This document shows, one piece after another, positions 1 to 6,655 of a stretch of DNA of 23,401 nt. Where the stretch lies: positions 1 to 23,401 of the forward strand of contig DASUKA010000101.1 in the NCBI GenBank assembly GCA_036278935.1, written 5' to 3'. The DNA comes from DASSNR01 sp036278935 (GTDB lineage: Bacteria; Gemmatimonadota; Gemmatimonadetes; Gemmatimonadales; Gemmatimonadaceae). The position numbers and the translations under genes are program-made. The notes beneath the pieces were generated by a model that saw only the letters and a program-made list of their open reading frames with translations, was not told the origin of the DNA and did not search any database. Position 1 is the stretch's first letter. Each line of letters starts with the position of its first letter.

Positions 1-1
1 G

Positions 2-283
2 GTGCAATCCGACGTGGACGAGCTGTATCGATTCGAACTCGGACTCGAGGATCCCCACAGCTGGCCGGGCGTGGATGTGACGCGCGGCTGGACGACGGAG
101 ATGCATGACGGCGAGACGTGGCTTGCGGCATATGGCGCGAAGGGCGGAAGGCGCGATGCGTTCGTGCGGATTCCGGACAAGCGCGCGGTAGTGATCGTGC
201 TGACCCACGATGCCGCGACCGACGCGAAGGGAATCGCGGACCGGATCGCCCAGCGGCTGGTGTCTCCGAGTCAGGGGCGCTGA
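2..283 (+). CDS. Serine hydrolase (beta-lactamase-related family), C-terminal fragment
   Basis: The reading frame is open to the left edge, so the GTG at base 2 is probably an internal valine and only the last 90 or so residues are present. The visible part ends with a pattern typical of class C beta-lactamase-related serine hydrolases: a Gly-Gly-Arg turn, a strand with PDKRAVVIVLTHD, then an amphipathic helix with IADRIAQRLV. In that family this segment is the last beta strand and helix behind the active site. The catalytic SxxK and YxN motifs would lie outside the window, so activity cannot be judged. The gene stops at TGA 281-283, eleven bases before the end of the convergent DUF3565 gene. 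Another alpha/beta protein is possible. Confidence 0.55.
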   Translation: MQSDVDELYRFELGLEDPHSWPGVDVTRGWTTEMHDGETWLAAYGAKGGRRDAFVRIPDKRAVVIVLTHDAATDAKGIADRIAQRLVSPSQGR

Positions 284-293
284 GCGGCCGGCG

Positions 294-518
294 CTACGCT
301 TTCCCCGTCACGCACTTCACGCAGTCGAGCGTGGTGCCGATGCGGCGTGCGCGCCCTTCGGGGGTGGTCACCCACTCGCGCACCTGCCACGGCGGATCGT
401 GACGCACGTGCTGCGTATGGCCGCACTCGAGGTCGGCCACCCAGTGCTGCTCGTCGTCCTGATGAAAGCCGATGATCCGGCGCGGAATGGCTGGTCCGGC
501 ATGGGGGTCGCGCTGCAT
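294..518 (-). CDS. DUF3565 domain protein
   Basis: A 74-residue protein. From about residue 14 it follows the DUF3565 pattern: an IIGFHQDDEQHWVADL opening, then ECGHTQHVRHDPPWQ, then a WVTTPEGR segment, then a final C-x-x-C (DCVKC). The spaced cysteines and histidines (CGH, HVRH, CxxC) look like a small metal-binding fold, but the family function is unknown. I chose the ATG at 516-518 because homology begins just after it; the frame stays open far upstream only because it passes antisense through the integrase pseudogene. No strong ribosome binding site is visible. It converges with the serine hydrolase fragment and lies beside the left boundary of the degenerate integrase, so it is probably the chromosomal flank. 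Confidence 0.75.
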   Translation of the reverse strand: MQRDPHAGPAIPRRIIGFHQDDEQHWVADLECGHTQHVRHDPPWQVREWVTTPEGRARRIGTTLDCVKCVTGKA

Positions 519-605
519 ATCACTCGCTCGAGGTCGCTGGGCCGGGATCGGCGTCCACGGATTCGTTGCCCATGGAATAGCAATGTACCGGGTGGGACCG
601 CATCG

Positions 606-1316
606 ATGATGCGCCCGCGACGGCGAGGCGGGGTCGCGGCCAGCACGCTGAACCAGGCGCATGCCGCGCTCCGGTTCCTGTATCTGGATGTCTTGCGAGC
701 TCAGGAGCGGTTTCCACGGGATGGACGGCGCTCCCGTCGGCGACCGCGTGTGCCGGACGTGCTGGCGCCGGCGGAAGTCGAGCGGCTCCTGGCGGCCCTG
801 GAGCCCCGACATCGACTGGTCCCCGCTCTGCTGTATGGCACGGGCTTGCGTCTCATGGAGTGCCTGACGCTGCGCATCAAGGACGTGGACATCGCACGGC
901 ATCGGATTCATGTACACGACGAGAGCGGAGAGAGAGCGCGATTCACGATGCTGCCCCATGCGCTCGCGCGCGATGTCGCCGAGCAGGTGGCCATGGTCCG
1001 GCGTCAGCATGCATGGGACGCGCGCCGGGGTGGCGGCTACATCGCCCTGCCCCGGTCCTTCGATCGCAAGAGCCCCCACACCCTGCGTCACTCCCTTGCC
1101 ACGCAACTCCTCCGCAACGGCTACGATGTCCGCACCGTACAGGAGTTGCTCGGACACCGTGATCTTTCCACGACGATGAGCTACGTCCACCTCCCGGATC
1201 ACGGCCCTGGCGTTCGGAGCCTGCTGGACAGCTCATTGGCGACCGTTGCCGCTGCCAGCCATCGTTCCAGCGATGCTCGGCTCCGTATGGATTATGCGGC
1301 GTCGCTCGCCGCATAA
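606..1316 (+). pseudogene. intI: Degenerate integron integrase (IntI-type tyrosine recombinase)
   Basis: Homology to integron integrases begins abruptly near base 627 (VAASTLNQAHAALRFLYLDV) and continues through the catalytic domain. The first 65 or so residues of a normal IntI core-binding domain are missing. The two adjacent ATGs at 606 and 609 are only the first available starts. Catalytic elements present are the first Arg (YGTGLRLMECL), the His-x-x-Arg box (HTLRHS), the second His (ELLGHRD) and the Tyr (SYVHL), ending in GVRSLLDSS. Between ALPRSFDRK and SPHTLRHS, near base 1070, roughly 55 residues of the usual family sequence are missing. That stretch includes the IntI-specific insertion and the WQYVFP region. 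The deletion is in frame. The beta-hairpin lysine segment reads GERARFTMLP instead of a Lys-rich version. An N-terminal truncation plus an internal deletion make activity unlikely. It lies on the same strand as the downstream cassettes. Confidence 0.8.
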
Positions 1317-1317
1317 T
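1291..1317. repeat. Perfect 11-bp inverted repeat across the integrase stop codon
   Basis: The arms attatgcggcg (1291-1301) and cgccgcataat (1307-1317) are exact complements around a five-base loop. The right arm contains the TAA stop of the integrase remnant (1314-1316). It could be a terminator hairpin, or a relic of a recombination site (attI or attC half), given its place between the integrase and the cassettes. There is no T-tract after it, and no canonical GTTRRRY core, so neither reading is secure. Confidence 0.55.
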
Positions 1318-1349
1318 CCAGGAGCAACTGGCGAGAGCACCTCGCAAGT

Positions 1350-2053
1350 GATGCTCCGCGCCAGCTCGGCCGTCACTCCGGCACTCGCGTCGGTGCTCGC
1401 TGGGCGGAGCCGGGCACCGAGCAGGTGCTCGCCACTGAAGATGTACAAGGGCAGGTAGCAGTAGTGCCCGTAGTAACCGTGGAAGAAGCGGCACTCCTGC
1501 TCGCCATGCACCGGATCATCCGTGGCGTCCACATCGAGCACCACTTCGGTGGGCGGGGTGGCCGCGTGCGCCTAGACGAACACGTCGACGAGCATCTGAT
1601 CCACCGCCCTCGTGTCGAGCGTGATCTTCTTGTAGCGCTCGCCCTCGGCCACGGCCTCCCCCGCGAGCTCCATCCGATTCAGCGTGCTCTTGCCCGCCAA
1701 CGGCTTCCCCGCATCGCGCGCGCGGGACCGCCCCTGGCCGGTGGGGTCGCTCGTGCCGCGGAGCACGGGATCGGCCCGGAGGGCGTCATGATCCGTGAGA
1801 TCCTCGTAGCCCAACGCCGGGGCGTAGACGCGCTGCGCCACGAGCGCCGCCACCGGATGCTCGGTGCGGGTCGGCTCCCGGTGATCGGTGAAGCACTGGG
1901 CGAACTGGTGCAGGATCCCCGTCCGGCGTTCCACCGCGCGCAAGAGGAGGGCGCCGCCATCGGAGGTCAGCGTCCCCCAGTGAACTGGGCGACGACGGCG
2001 CGGCCGCGGGCCGCTTGAAAGTGCAAGGCGGGTGTGCTACACTCTGTTGGCAT
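1350..2053 (-). pseudogene. IS1380-family transposase, frameshifted, nonsense-mutated and truncated
   Basis: On the minus strand the ATG at 2051-2053 follows a caggagc ribosome binding site. It opens a protein starting MPTECSTPALHFQAARGR, the usual start of IS1380-family DDE transposases. After about 25 codons the frame is lost at a run of five C on the plus strand (1974-1978); adding one base restores LTSDGGALLLRAVERRTGIL. The frame then runs through HQFAQCFTDHR, ALGYEDLTDHD and GKSTLNRMEL to a TAG at 1572-1574. It continues in the same frame as VVLDVDATDD (first catalytic Asp) and FFHGYYGHYCYLPLYIF, and homology fades after TAELARSI near 1350. The rest of the catalytic domain is gone. The gene is dead by three independent lesions. 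Confidence 0.88.
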
Positions 2054-2150
2054 AACGGCTGCTCCTGACAAGGCGGTAAGGTGTTCTCGACAAACTCCTT
2101 ATGCCACCCAGGGCAGCCGTTTGCAATACCTTGGTGAGAAATCCGGGCTA
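1350..2150 (-). mobile_element. IS1380-family insertion sequence remnant
   Basis: Only the transposase 5' half and its upstream end survive. The likely outer end is near 2131-2150, where ttggtgagaaatccgggcta resembles the ends I associate with IS1380-family elements (from memory, not searched). The other end is missing, cut near 1350 beside the integrase pseudogene. Inside the leader, aacggctgc (2054-2062) and gcagccgtt (2113-2121) are inverted copies. So are tggcataa (2048-2055) and ttatgcca (2099-2106). The element separates the integrase from the first cassette-like gene, so any attI site there is probably lost. Confidence 0.75.
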
Positions 2151-2170
2151 GATGCATGGTGGCAGACGCT

Positions 2171-2180
2171 GAGGAGGTGA
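2171..2180 (+). promoter_or_regulatory. Strong ribosome binding site of the first methyltransferase
   Basis: The sequence gaggaggtga ends two bases before the ATG at 2183 and contains a near-complete anti-16S match. It decides the start at 2183 over the in-frame ATG at 2156, which has no such site and lies beside the presumed IS1380 end. Confidence 0.75.
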
Positions 2181-2182
2181 CC

Positions 2183-2794
2183 ATGAACTGGAGACTCGCC
2201 TACGCGATCGGGTTCCACCCTTGGGAGGACGCCGTGACCGATGCAGCGTTCGTGCAAAAGGCGGCCGAGGTCTTCGCCCGCGAGGAGCAGAGACGCGAGC
2301 CGCCCTTCGGGCGCGCGCTTGATCTGGGCACGGGCAGCGGAATCTGGGGGATTGAACTGTCCAAGCGCGGCTGGCACGTCACGGGTATTGACATGGTCGA
2401 AAAGGCACTGGCGCGCGCACGCGAGCGGGTACGGAACGCCGGCGTCGAGATGCGGGTCTTGCACGGCGACGTGACGGCACTGCGGGCCGCCGATGTCGGC
2501 TCCGACTTTCAGCTCGTGCTCGATACCGGGACATTTCACGACCTCAACACCGCTCAGCGCGCGGCCATGGGCCGCGAGGTTGGAGCGGTCGCCGCGCCCG
2601 ATGCGACCGTGCTCCTTTTGGTCTGGCCGAAGCGCCTCAGGCCGCTGATACGCGGGGTGAGCCGCAGCGAAATCGAGGCGGCGTTTTTGGGATGGAAAGT
2701 GTCCGATGTGGAGCCCTCGCACTTCAGGCTGCCCAAGATTCTGGATCGCGTGCTGAGACCCGATGAGCACTGGTACCGTCTCCGCCGTGGGTGA
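2183..2794 (+). CDS. Class I SAM-dependent methyltransferase
   Basis: A 203-residue protein with a Rossmann-type methyltransferase fold. Motif I is LDLGTGSGIWG (residues 47-57), the acidic end of strand 2 is GIDMV (Asp70), and the motif IV region reads LVLDTGTFHDL (about 111-121). Helix and strand spacing fit small soluble methyltransferases. The opening NWRLAYAIGFHPWEDA is characteristic of a family of unassigned small methyltransferases. The substrate cannot be read from the sequence. The gene has its own strong ribosome binding site and sits between the IS1380 remnant and the IS481 element. Beyond the IS481 element lies an attC-type hairpin in the right orientation to be the 3' end of this gene's cassette. 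It is intact, unlike its neighbours on both sides. Confidence 0.85.
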   Translation: MNWRLAYAIGFHPWEDAVTDAAFVQKAAEVFAREEQRREPPFGRALDLGTGSGIWGIELSKRGWHVTGIDMVEKALARARERVRNAGVEMRVLHGDVTALRAADVGSDFQLVLDTGTFHDLNTAQRAAMGREVGAVAAPDATVLLLVWPKRLRPLIRGVSRSEIEAAFLGWKVSDVEPSHFRLPKILDRVLRPDEHWYRLRRG

Positions 2795-2820
2795 GCCGCC
2801 CCTGAACAGCCGGGTGGATA

Positions 2821-2852
2821 GGTAACAGGTAGATCGGGAGCATCGGTAACAC
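2821..2852. repeat. IS481 element left terminal inverted repeat
   Basis: Its reverse complement begins gtgttaccgatgctcccg and ends with a second tgttacc. It matches the right terminus (4076-4108) apart from three substitutions and one extra base in the right copy. Confidence 0.85.
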
Positions 2853-2888
2853 TCCCTCTGCCTCATTGGGGCACCGAGGAGGTGCTCC

Positions 2889-4072
2889 ATGCCCTGGAGG
2901 GTGATGATGCCGATGTCCCAACGCCGGGAGTTTGTCGAGGATGCCGCCCGCGGGCTCTATGCGATGACCGAGCTCTGTGCCCGCTACGGCATCAGCCGGA
3001 AGACCGGCTACACGTGGTGCGCCCGCTATGCGGCCGACGGGCCGAGCGGGCTCGCCGATCAGCGGCGGATCGCCCTGCGTGGTCCGCACCGCATGCCGGA
3101 CGAGATCGCCGCCCGGCTGGTCGCCTGCCGCCAGGCGCAGCCCACGTGGGGGCCGCGCACGCTGCTCGCCTACCTGGCCCGCCGGCACCCGCGCGTCGCG
3201 TGCCCCGCGGCCCGCAGCGTGGGCGCGCTACTCAAGCGCCACGGGCTCGTGCGCGCCCGCCGCCGTCGGCCCGCGCCCGGGCATCCCGGGCGGCCGATGA
3301 CGCCGATGGAGGCGCCGAACGTGGTGTGGACGGCGGACTTCAAAGGGCAGTGCCGCACCCGGGATGGCGTGTACTGCTACCCGCTGACCATCGTCGACGG
3401 CTACTCGCGCTATCTCCTCGCCTGCCGGGGGCTGCCCTCGGTGGAGACGCGCGGGGCGCGCAGCGTCTTCGAGCGCCTCTTCCGCGAGCGGGGGTACCGG
3501 AGCGGTTGCGCAGCGACAACGGCGTCCCCTTCGCGACCAGCGCCCTGGGCCGGCTCTCCGTCCTCGCGGTGTGGTGGATCAGGCTCGGGATCACGCCCGA
3601 GCTCATCGAGCCCAGCTCGCCGCAGCAGAACGGGCGGCACGAGCGCCTCCACCGGACGTTGAAGGCGGAGGCGACGAAGCCGCCGGCGGCCAGCGCCGCC
3701 GCCCAGCAGCGCGCCTTCGAGCGCTTCCGGCGGGAGTACAACGAGGAGCGGCCGCACGCCGCACTGGCGAACGCCACGCCCGCCGAGCACTACGTTGCCT
3801 CGACCGGCCCGTACCGCGCACGGCTCCCGGAGCTCGAGTACCCGGGCCACTACGAAGTGCGCTACGTGAGCCGGAACGGCGGCGTGCGCTGGCACAACCA
3901 GTGGGTGAACGTCAGCCACGTGTTGGGCGAGGAGTACGTCGGGTTCGAGGAGATCGCCGACGGGGTATGGAGCGTGTACTTCGGTCCGGTGCTCTTGGGC
4001 CGCTTCGACGAGCACGATGACCGCATCCATGGTGCGCACAACCGCAACAAGCGGTATCATCGTCCCACGTAG
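2889..4072 (+). pseudogene. IS481-family transposase, frameshifted
   Basis: The ATG at 2889 follows a gaggaggtg ribosome binding site (2877-2885). The N-terminal part has a helix-turn-helix (CARYGISRKTGYTWCARY, about residues 30-47) and a second DNA-binding segment. The catalytic core follows, with the first Asp in WTADFKGQC (Asp150). After FRERG the frame breaks at a run of five G (3490-3494). The next frame continues exactly where the family does: VPERLRSDNGVPF (second Asp), then QQNGRHERLHRTLK (catalytic Glu), then the C-terminal AALANATPAEHY region to TAG 4070-4072. One missing G explains everything, and all three acidic residues survive. IS481 transposases are normally a single frame, so a programmed shift is unlikely. 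The cause is a real deletion or an assembly error. Confidence 0.88.
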
Positions 4073-4075
4073 CCG

Positions 4076-4127
4076 GTGTTACCCATGCTCCCGGTCTACA
4101 GTGTTACCGATCCTCCCGGTCTGTACC
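4076..4127. repeat. IS481 element right terminus with a tandem second unit
   Basis: Bases 4076-4108 pair with the left terminus. A second imperfect copy of the unit follows: gtgttacccatgctcccgg at 4076-4094, then gtgttaccgatcctcccgg at 4101-4119 and on to 4127. The right end therefore carries two direct repeats where the left end has one and a fragment. These may be paired transposase binding sites or the leftover end of an earlier copy. Confidence 0.7.
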
Positions 4128-4135
4128 GTCGCGCC

Positions 4136-4195
4136 AGCTAACAACAGCATGCAGCGGACGGCGCTATGCGCCGCCGCTGATGCTGGGCGGTAGGC
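4136..4195 (+). other. attC: attC-type integron recombination site
   Basis: The site opens with gctaac (4137-4142, R'' side) and closes with gcggtaggc (R' side, one mismatch from GTTAGGC). Between them lies an imperfect palindrome of three blocks: cagcat/atgctg, cagcgg/ccgctg and cggcgc/gcgccg, around a tat loop at 4165-4167. Two bases on one side only, g4151 and a4158, are unpaired. Such one-sided extrahelical bases mark the folded strand of attC sites, and the position of the second one matches the classic 60-bp sites. It lies after the first methyltransferase (with IS481 between) and 27 bases before the next gene, as expected for a cassette junction read on the plus strand. Confidence 0.78.
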
Positions 4196-4221
4196 TGCTC
4201 ACACTTCATGGTAGGGGAAGG

Positions 4222-4728
4222 ATGCGAAGACTTGCGGGGCTGATGGTTGCGCTCTGTATTACTGGCTGTGCTGGGCATCGGACACCTCCGCAAAACATCG
4301 CGCCAGGGTGGACGCCGGGGTTCGTGCGTCTTTCAAGCAGTATAGCGAAGTTTCTCCGGCTCTCGGCCGATTCGCTTCCTGAGATACCTCGCGCTCAGAC
4401 GCCGGATTCGATCGTCAACGGTGCGGTGGCGATCGCCAAGCATCGCCATCACGACCCTGCGTGTTTGCGTTTCTTCCGCGATGGCGGCCAATACCTGGCG
4501 CTATCCATTCCATATTGCGATGGCAAGGAAGCGTACACCGATCATTGGTTCTTCGTGGTCGGTGCCCCGGGCTGGGAACATCGGCCAACGCTTGTCGATC
4601 CCCCGTCCAAGCTGATCACGGCCGTGTGTCCGGACTGGCGCGATCGGACGGGCGGGGCACAGGGATATCCCACAATCCGCTGTCCGACGCCTGCCTCGCC
4701 TGCGACTGACTCGGGAGATGAGCGATAG
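4222..4728 (+). CDS. Small hypothetical lipoprotein
   Basis: A 168-residue protein. Its opening MRRLAGLMVALCITGCAGH has a positively charged n-region, a hydrophobic core and an ITGC lipobox, so Cys16 is the likely lipidated residue. The mature part has several His, Cys and Trp residues (KHRHHDPACLRFF, PYCDGKEAYTDHWFFV). I do not recognise the family. A purine-rich aggggaagg lies directly against the ATG, closer than usual. The in-frame ATG at 4180 is inside the attC hairpin and is rejected. Base composition is visibly less GC-rich than the genes to the right. Sitting between two attC-type sites on the same strand, it is best read as a gene cassette. Confidence 0.7.
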   Translation: MRRLAGLMVALCITGCAGHRTPPQNIAPGWTPGFVRLSSSIAKFLRLSADSLPEIPRAQTPDSIVNGAVAIAKHRHHDPACLRFFRDGGQYLALSIPYCDGKEAYTDHWFFVVGAPGWEHRPTLVDPPSKLITAVCPDWRDRTGGAQGYPTIRCPTPASPATDSGDER

Positions 4729-4764
4729 CACTTGGCTGATGCGCGATGTGCATCGTGCGACGCG

Positions 4765-4890
4765 GCCCAACGAATTGTTCCACCGGACGAGGGCGATAAT
4801 ACTTCCATGTGACTGGCTGGCGAGGTCACGCACCAGCACGCATCATCGCGCCTGGCGAGCGTGCGCCCGCCGGTGAACTCCGCGTCATGC
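4765..4890 (+). other. Degenerate attC-like site
   Basis: gcccaac at 4765-4771 fits the RYYYAAC core exactly. Its inner arms are gttccaccgg (4777-4786) and ccggtgaac (4870-4878), which pair with one extra C. A second pair is agggcg (4790-4795) with cgccc (4864-4868). The expected GTTRRRY core at the right is only gtcatgc (4884-4890). The span is 126 bases, within the range of long attC sites. It lies between the lipoprotein stop and the second methyltransferase start. Its right half is repeated at 16669-16703. Confidence 0.5.
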
Positions 4891-4929
4891 TGCACCTGAG
4901 ATCTCACCATTTCACGCCACGCACTCTGC

Positions 4930-5523
4930 ATGAGCGATGCGTCGAACGGATATGAGGCGATCGCGGCCGAGTTTCTCGCCCGGCGCGGCGCTTTCAACAC
5001 GCGTAATACCGCCGTCGGAGTGTCCACCGTTCGAGCATGGGCCACGACGGTGCAATCGGGCGGCGCGGTGCTGGATCTCGGTTGTGGGCCCGGCGATCCC
5101 ATTACTCGGGTTCTCGTTGACGCTGGCCTCGCGGTCTACGGCGTGGATGCCTCGCCACGCATGGTCGCCGAGTTTCGGGCTCGGTTCCCCGGCATACCGG
5201 TCGAGTGTAATAGCGTCGAGAGGTCCGCCTTTTTCGGGCGCGAGTTTGCCGGCGTGATCGCCTGGGGCTTACTCTTCCTGCTCCAACCGGATATCCAGGC
5301 GCAGCTCATTGGCAAAGTTGCGCACGTGCTGGCGCGGGGCGGCCGGTTGCTGTTCACCGCACCATGCCAGGCCTGCGACTGGCGAGACAGCATGACCGGG
5401 CTGCCGTCGGAGTCGTTGGGAGCGGAGGCCTACCGGCGACTCCTGGAGACAGCCGGCCTGGTGTTACTCGACGAAACGGACGACGAAGGAGAGAATCACT
5501 ATTACATGGCACGCAAGCCATGA
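4930..5523 (+). CDS. Class I SAM-dependent methyltransferase (integron-cassette type)
   Basis: A 197-residue protein. The glycine-rich SAM loop is LDLGCGPGDP (residues 48-57), the acidic residue of strand 2 is in YGVDASP (Asp73), and the motif IV region is VIAWGLLFLL (109-118). A late strand reads GGRLLFTAPCQ and the C-terminus NHYYMARKP. From memory the SNGYEAIAAEFLARRG opening and the AWGLLFLL block recur in a family often carried by gene cassettes; the substrate is unknown. The start follows an attC-like site by 40 bases. The TGA stop (5521-5523) overlaps the ATG of the phosphotransferase, so the two are probably co-translated. Confidence 0.85.
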   Translation: MSDASNGYEAIAAEFLARRGAFNTRNTAVGVSTVRAWATTVQSGGAVLDLGCGPGDPITRVLVDAGLAVYGVDASPRMVAEFRARFPGIPVECNSVERSAFFGREFAGVIAWGLLFLLQPDIQAQLIGKVAHVLARGGRLLFTAPCQACDWRDSMTGLPSESLGAEAYRRLLETAGLVLLDETDDEGENHYYMARKP

Positions 5524-6470
5524 TGCAGGGTGTCCGATCGATGAGTTCTCCTCCCTGGGAGCCGGACCGGACGCTGACGCGGGAGATGGCATCCGCGCTC
5601 ATCCGCGAACAGTTTCCAGCCATCGAGTCCGACGGGCTCACGCACCTCGGCTCCGGGTGGGCGTTCGATGCCTTCCTGACGACCGATGGCTGGGTCTTCC
5701 GATTCCCGCGCCGGGCCTGGTGCGCAGACCTTCTCGAGCCGGAGCAAGGAGTCCATCGTCTCGTCGCCGAGGCGCTGCCACCTGCAGTCGCCGTCCCGCG
5801 CATGGAGCTCGTCGGAGAGCCGGCGCTTGGATTTCCATATCGGTTCGCGGGGCACCGATTCCTCCCCGGGATCGCCGCTGATGCCGTCGAGCCTGGCCTC
5901 CTGCCGATTCTCGCTCAGGAGATCGGAGCGGCGATCGGCGCGATCCACGCGCTCCCGGAATCGGCGGCGCGCGCGGCCGGCGTCAGCGTGCCGCGTGCGG
6001 ACGATGGTGGGGGGAGGGAATGGCTGGAGCGTGGCCGCCGCACCGCGTTCACACTTCGCGGACTCGACCCGGGGGTCGATCGGGCGCTGGGCTGGCTGAG
6101 CGAAGTGTCGTGGCCGTTCCCGCGTTTCGACGGGCGTCTGCGATTGATCCACCAGGACCTGTCGCCGGAGCACGTGCTCGCGGATCCGGCGACCGGTCAC
6201 CTCGTGGGGATTCTCGATTGGACCGACGCTATCCTCGGAGATCCCGCGCGGGACTTCGTCTTCCTGGTCACGTGGCGAGGTTGGGAGCTCGCGGAAGAGG
6301 TGCTGCGAAGCTACCCGCACGCGCTCGATCCCGGCTTCCGTGAGCGACTGCGTTTCATGGCGCGCCTGCTGTCGCTGATGTGGCTCGCCATGGCGCACGA
6401 GCGGCGCGCCGATTTATCGAAGTTCATCGCGGGAGTGCATCACGCATTCGTGCCGGCAGACAGGTGCTAG
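5520..6470 (+). CDS. Aminoglycoside/macrolide-type phosphotransferase (APH family)
   Basis: A 316-residue APH/choline-kinase fold protein. It has an N-lobe with LGSGWAFDAFLTTDGWVFRFPRR (in the family this Arg-Pro-Arg strand replaces the usual Lys), a catalytic loop LIHQDLSPEHVL (Asp213), and a metal-binding GILDWTDAILGDPARDF (Asp233). These are the Brenner and DxD-like motifs of PF01636. The substrate is not readable: related proteins phosphorylate aminoglycosides, macrolides or other small hydroxyl compounds, and many have no proven resistance role. I take the start at 5520, which overlaps the methyltransferase stop (ATGA). ATGs at 5523 and 5541 are alternatives, the last having a weak caggg upstream. 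No signal peptide is seen. Confidence 0.83.
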   Translation: MMQGVRSMSSPPWEPDRTLTREMASALIREQFPAIESDGLTHLGSGWAFDAFLTTDGWVFRFPRRAWCADLLEPEQGVHRLVAEALPPAVAVPRMELVGEPALGFPYRFAGHRFLPGIAADAVEPGLLPILAQEIGAAIGAIHALPESAARAAGVSVPRADDGGGREWLERGRRTAFTLRGLDPGVDRALGWLSEVSWPFPRFDGRLRLIHQDLSPEHVLADPATGHLVGILDWTDAILGDPARDFVFLVTWRGWELAEEVLRSYPHALDPGFRERLRFMARLLSLMWLAMAHERRADLSKFIAGVHHAFVPADRC

Positions 6471-6473
6471 TCA

Positions 6474-6501
6474 GGCGCTCAGCCGGCCGAGCACGAGCGC
6501 C
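6474..6501 (+). terminator. Possible hairpin terminator after the phosphotransferase
   Basis: ggcgctc (6474-6480) pairs perfectly with gagcgcc (6495-6501) around a 14-base loop, four bases after the stop codon. There is no T-tract, so support is only positional. Otherwise 6502-6640 shows no gene, and no attC core (RYYYAAC or GTTRRRY pair) was found in it. Confidence 0.3.
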
Positions 6502-6655
6502 ATGACGGACATCGAGGTTGCACGCCTGGCGCGTTGCGGTAGACGATCGGCATCTTCACGCTGGTTGGTGGATCGTGGTTGGTGAATCGCGCGCCGGCGA
6601 CTCCGGCATCGGGCCGCGACGCCGTCGGTACGCCGACAATACGAGGAGGAGGGCG

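Larger units (their letters stand above)
2821..4108 (+). mobile_element. IS481-family insertion sequence
   Basis: About 1.29 kb bounded by near-perfect terminal inverted repeats and containing one broken transposase. The outer limits are set by the repeats. I see no convincing target duplication (ggtggata on the left, gatcctcc on the right). The element lies between the methyltransferase stop and the attC-type hairpin, so it appears to have landed in the 3' non-coding part of a gene cassette. Confidence 0.85.

Noticed and set aside
519..1202. Long minus-strand open frame upstream of the DUF3565 start
   Set aside because: It is antisense to the integrase remnant, has no family pattern, and family homology begins only after the ATG at 518.
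3480..3500. Programmed ribosomal frameshift in the IS481 transposase
   Set aside because: The family is normally encoded in one frame, the break falls inside the catalytic core, and there is no slippery heptamer followed by a convincing structure.
6471..6655. attC site after the phosphotransferase gene
   Set aside because: A 7-bp hairpin is present but no core sequences of the right type flank it, so the end of that cassette could not be shown.
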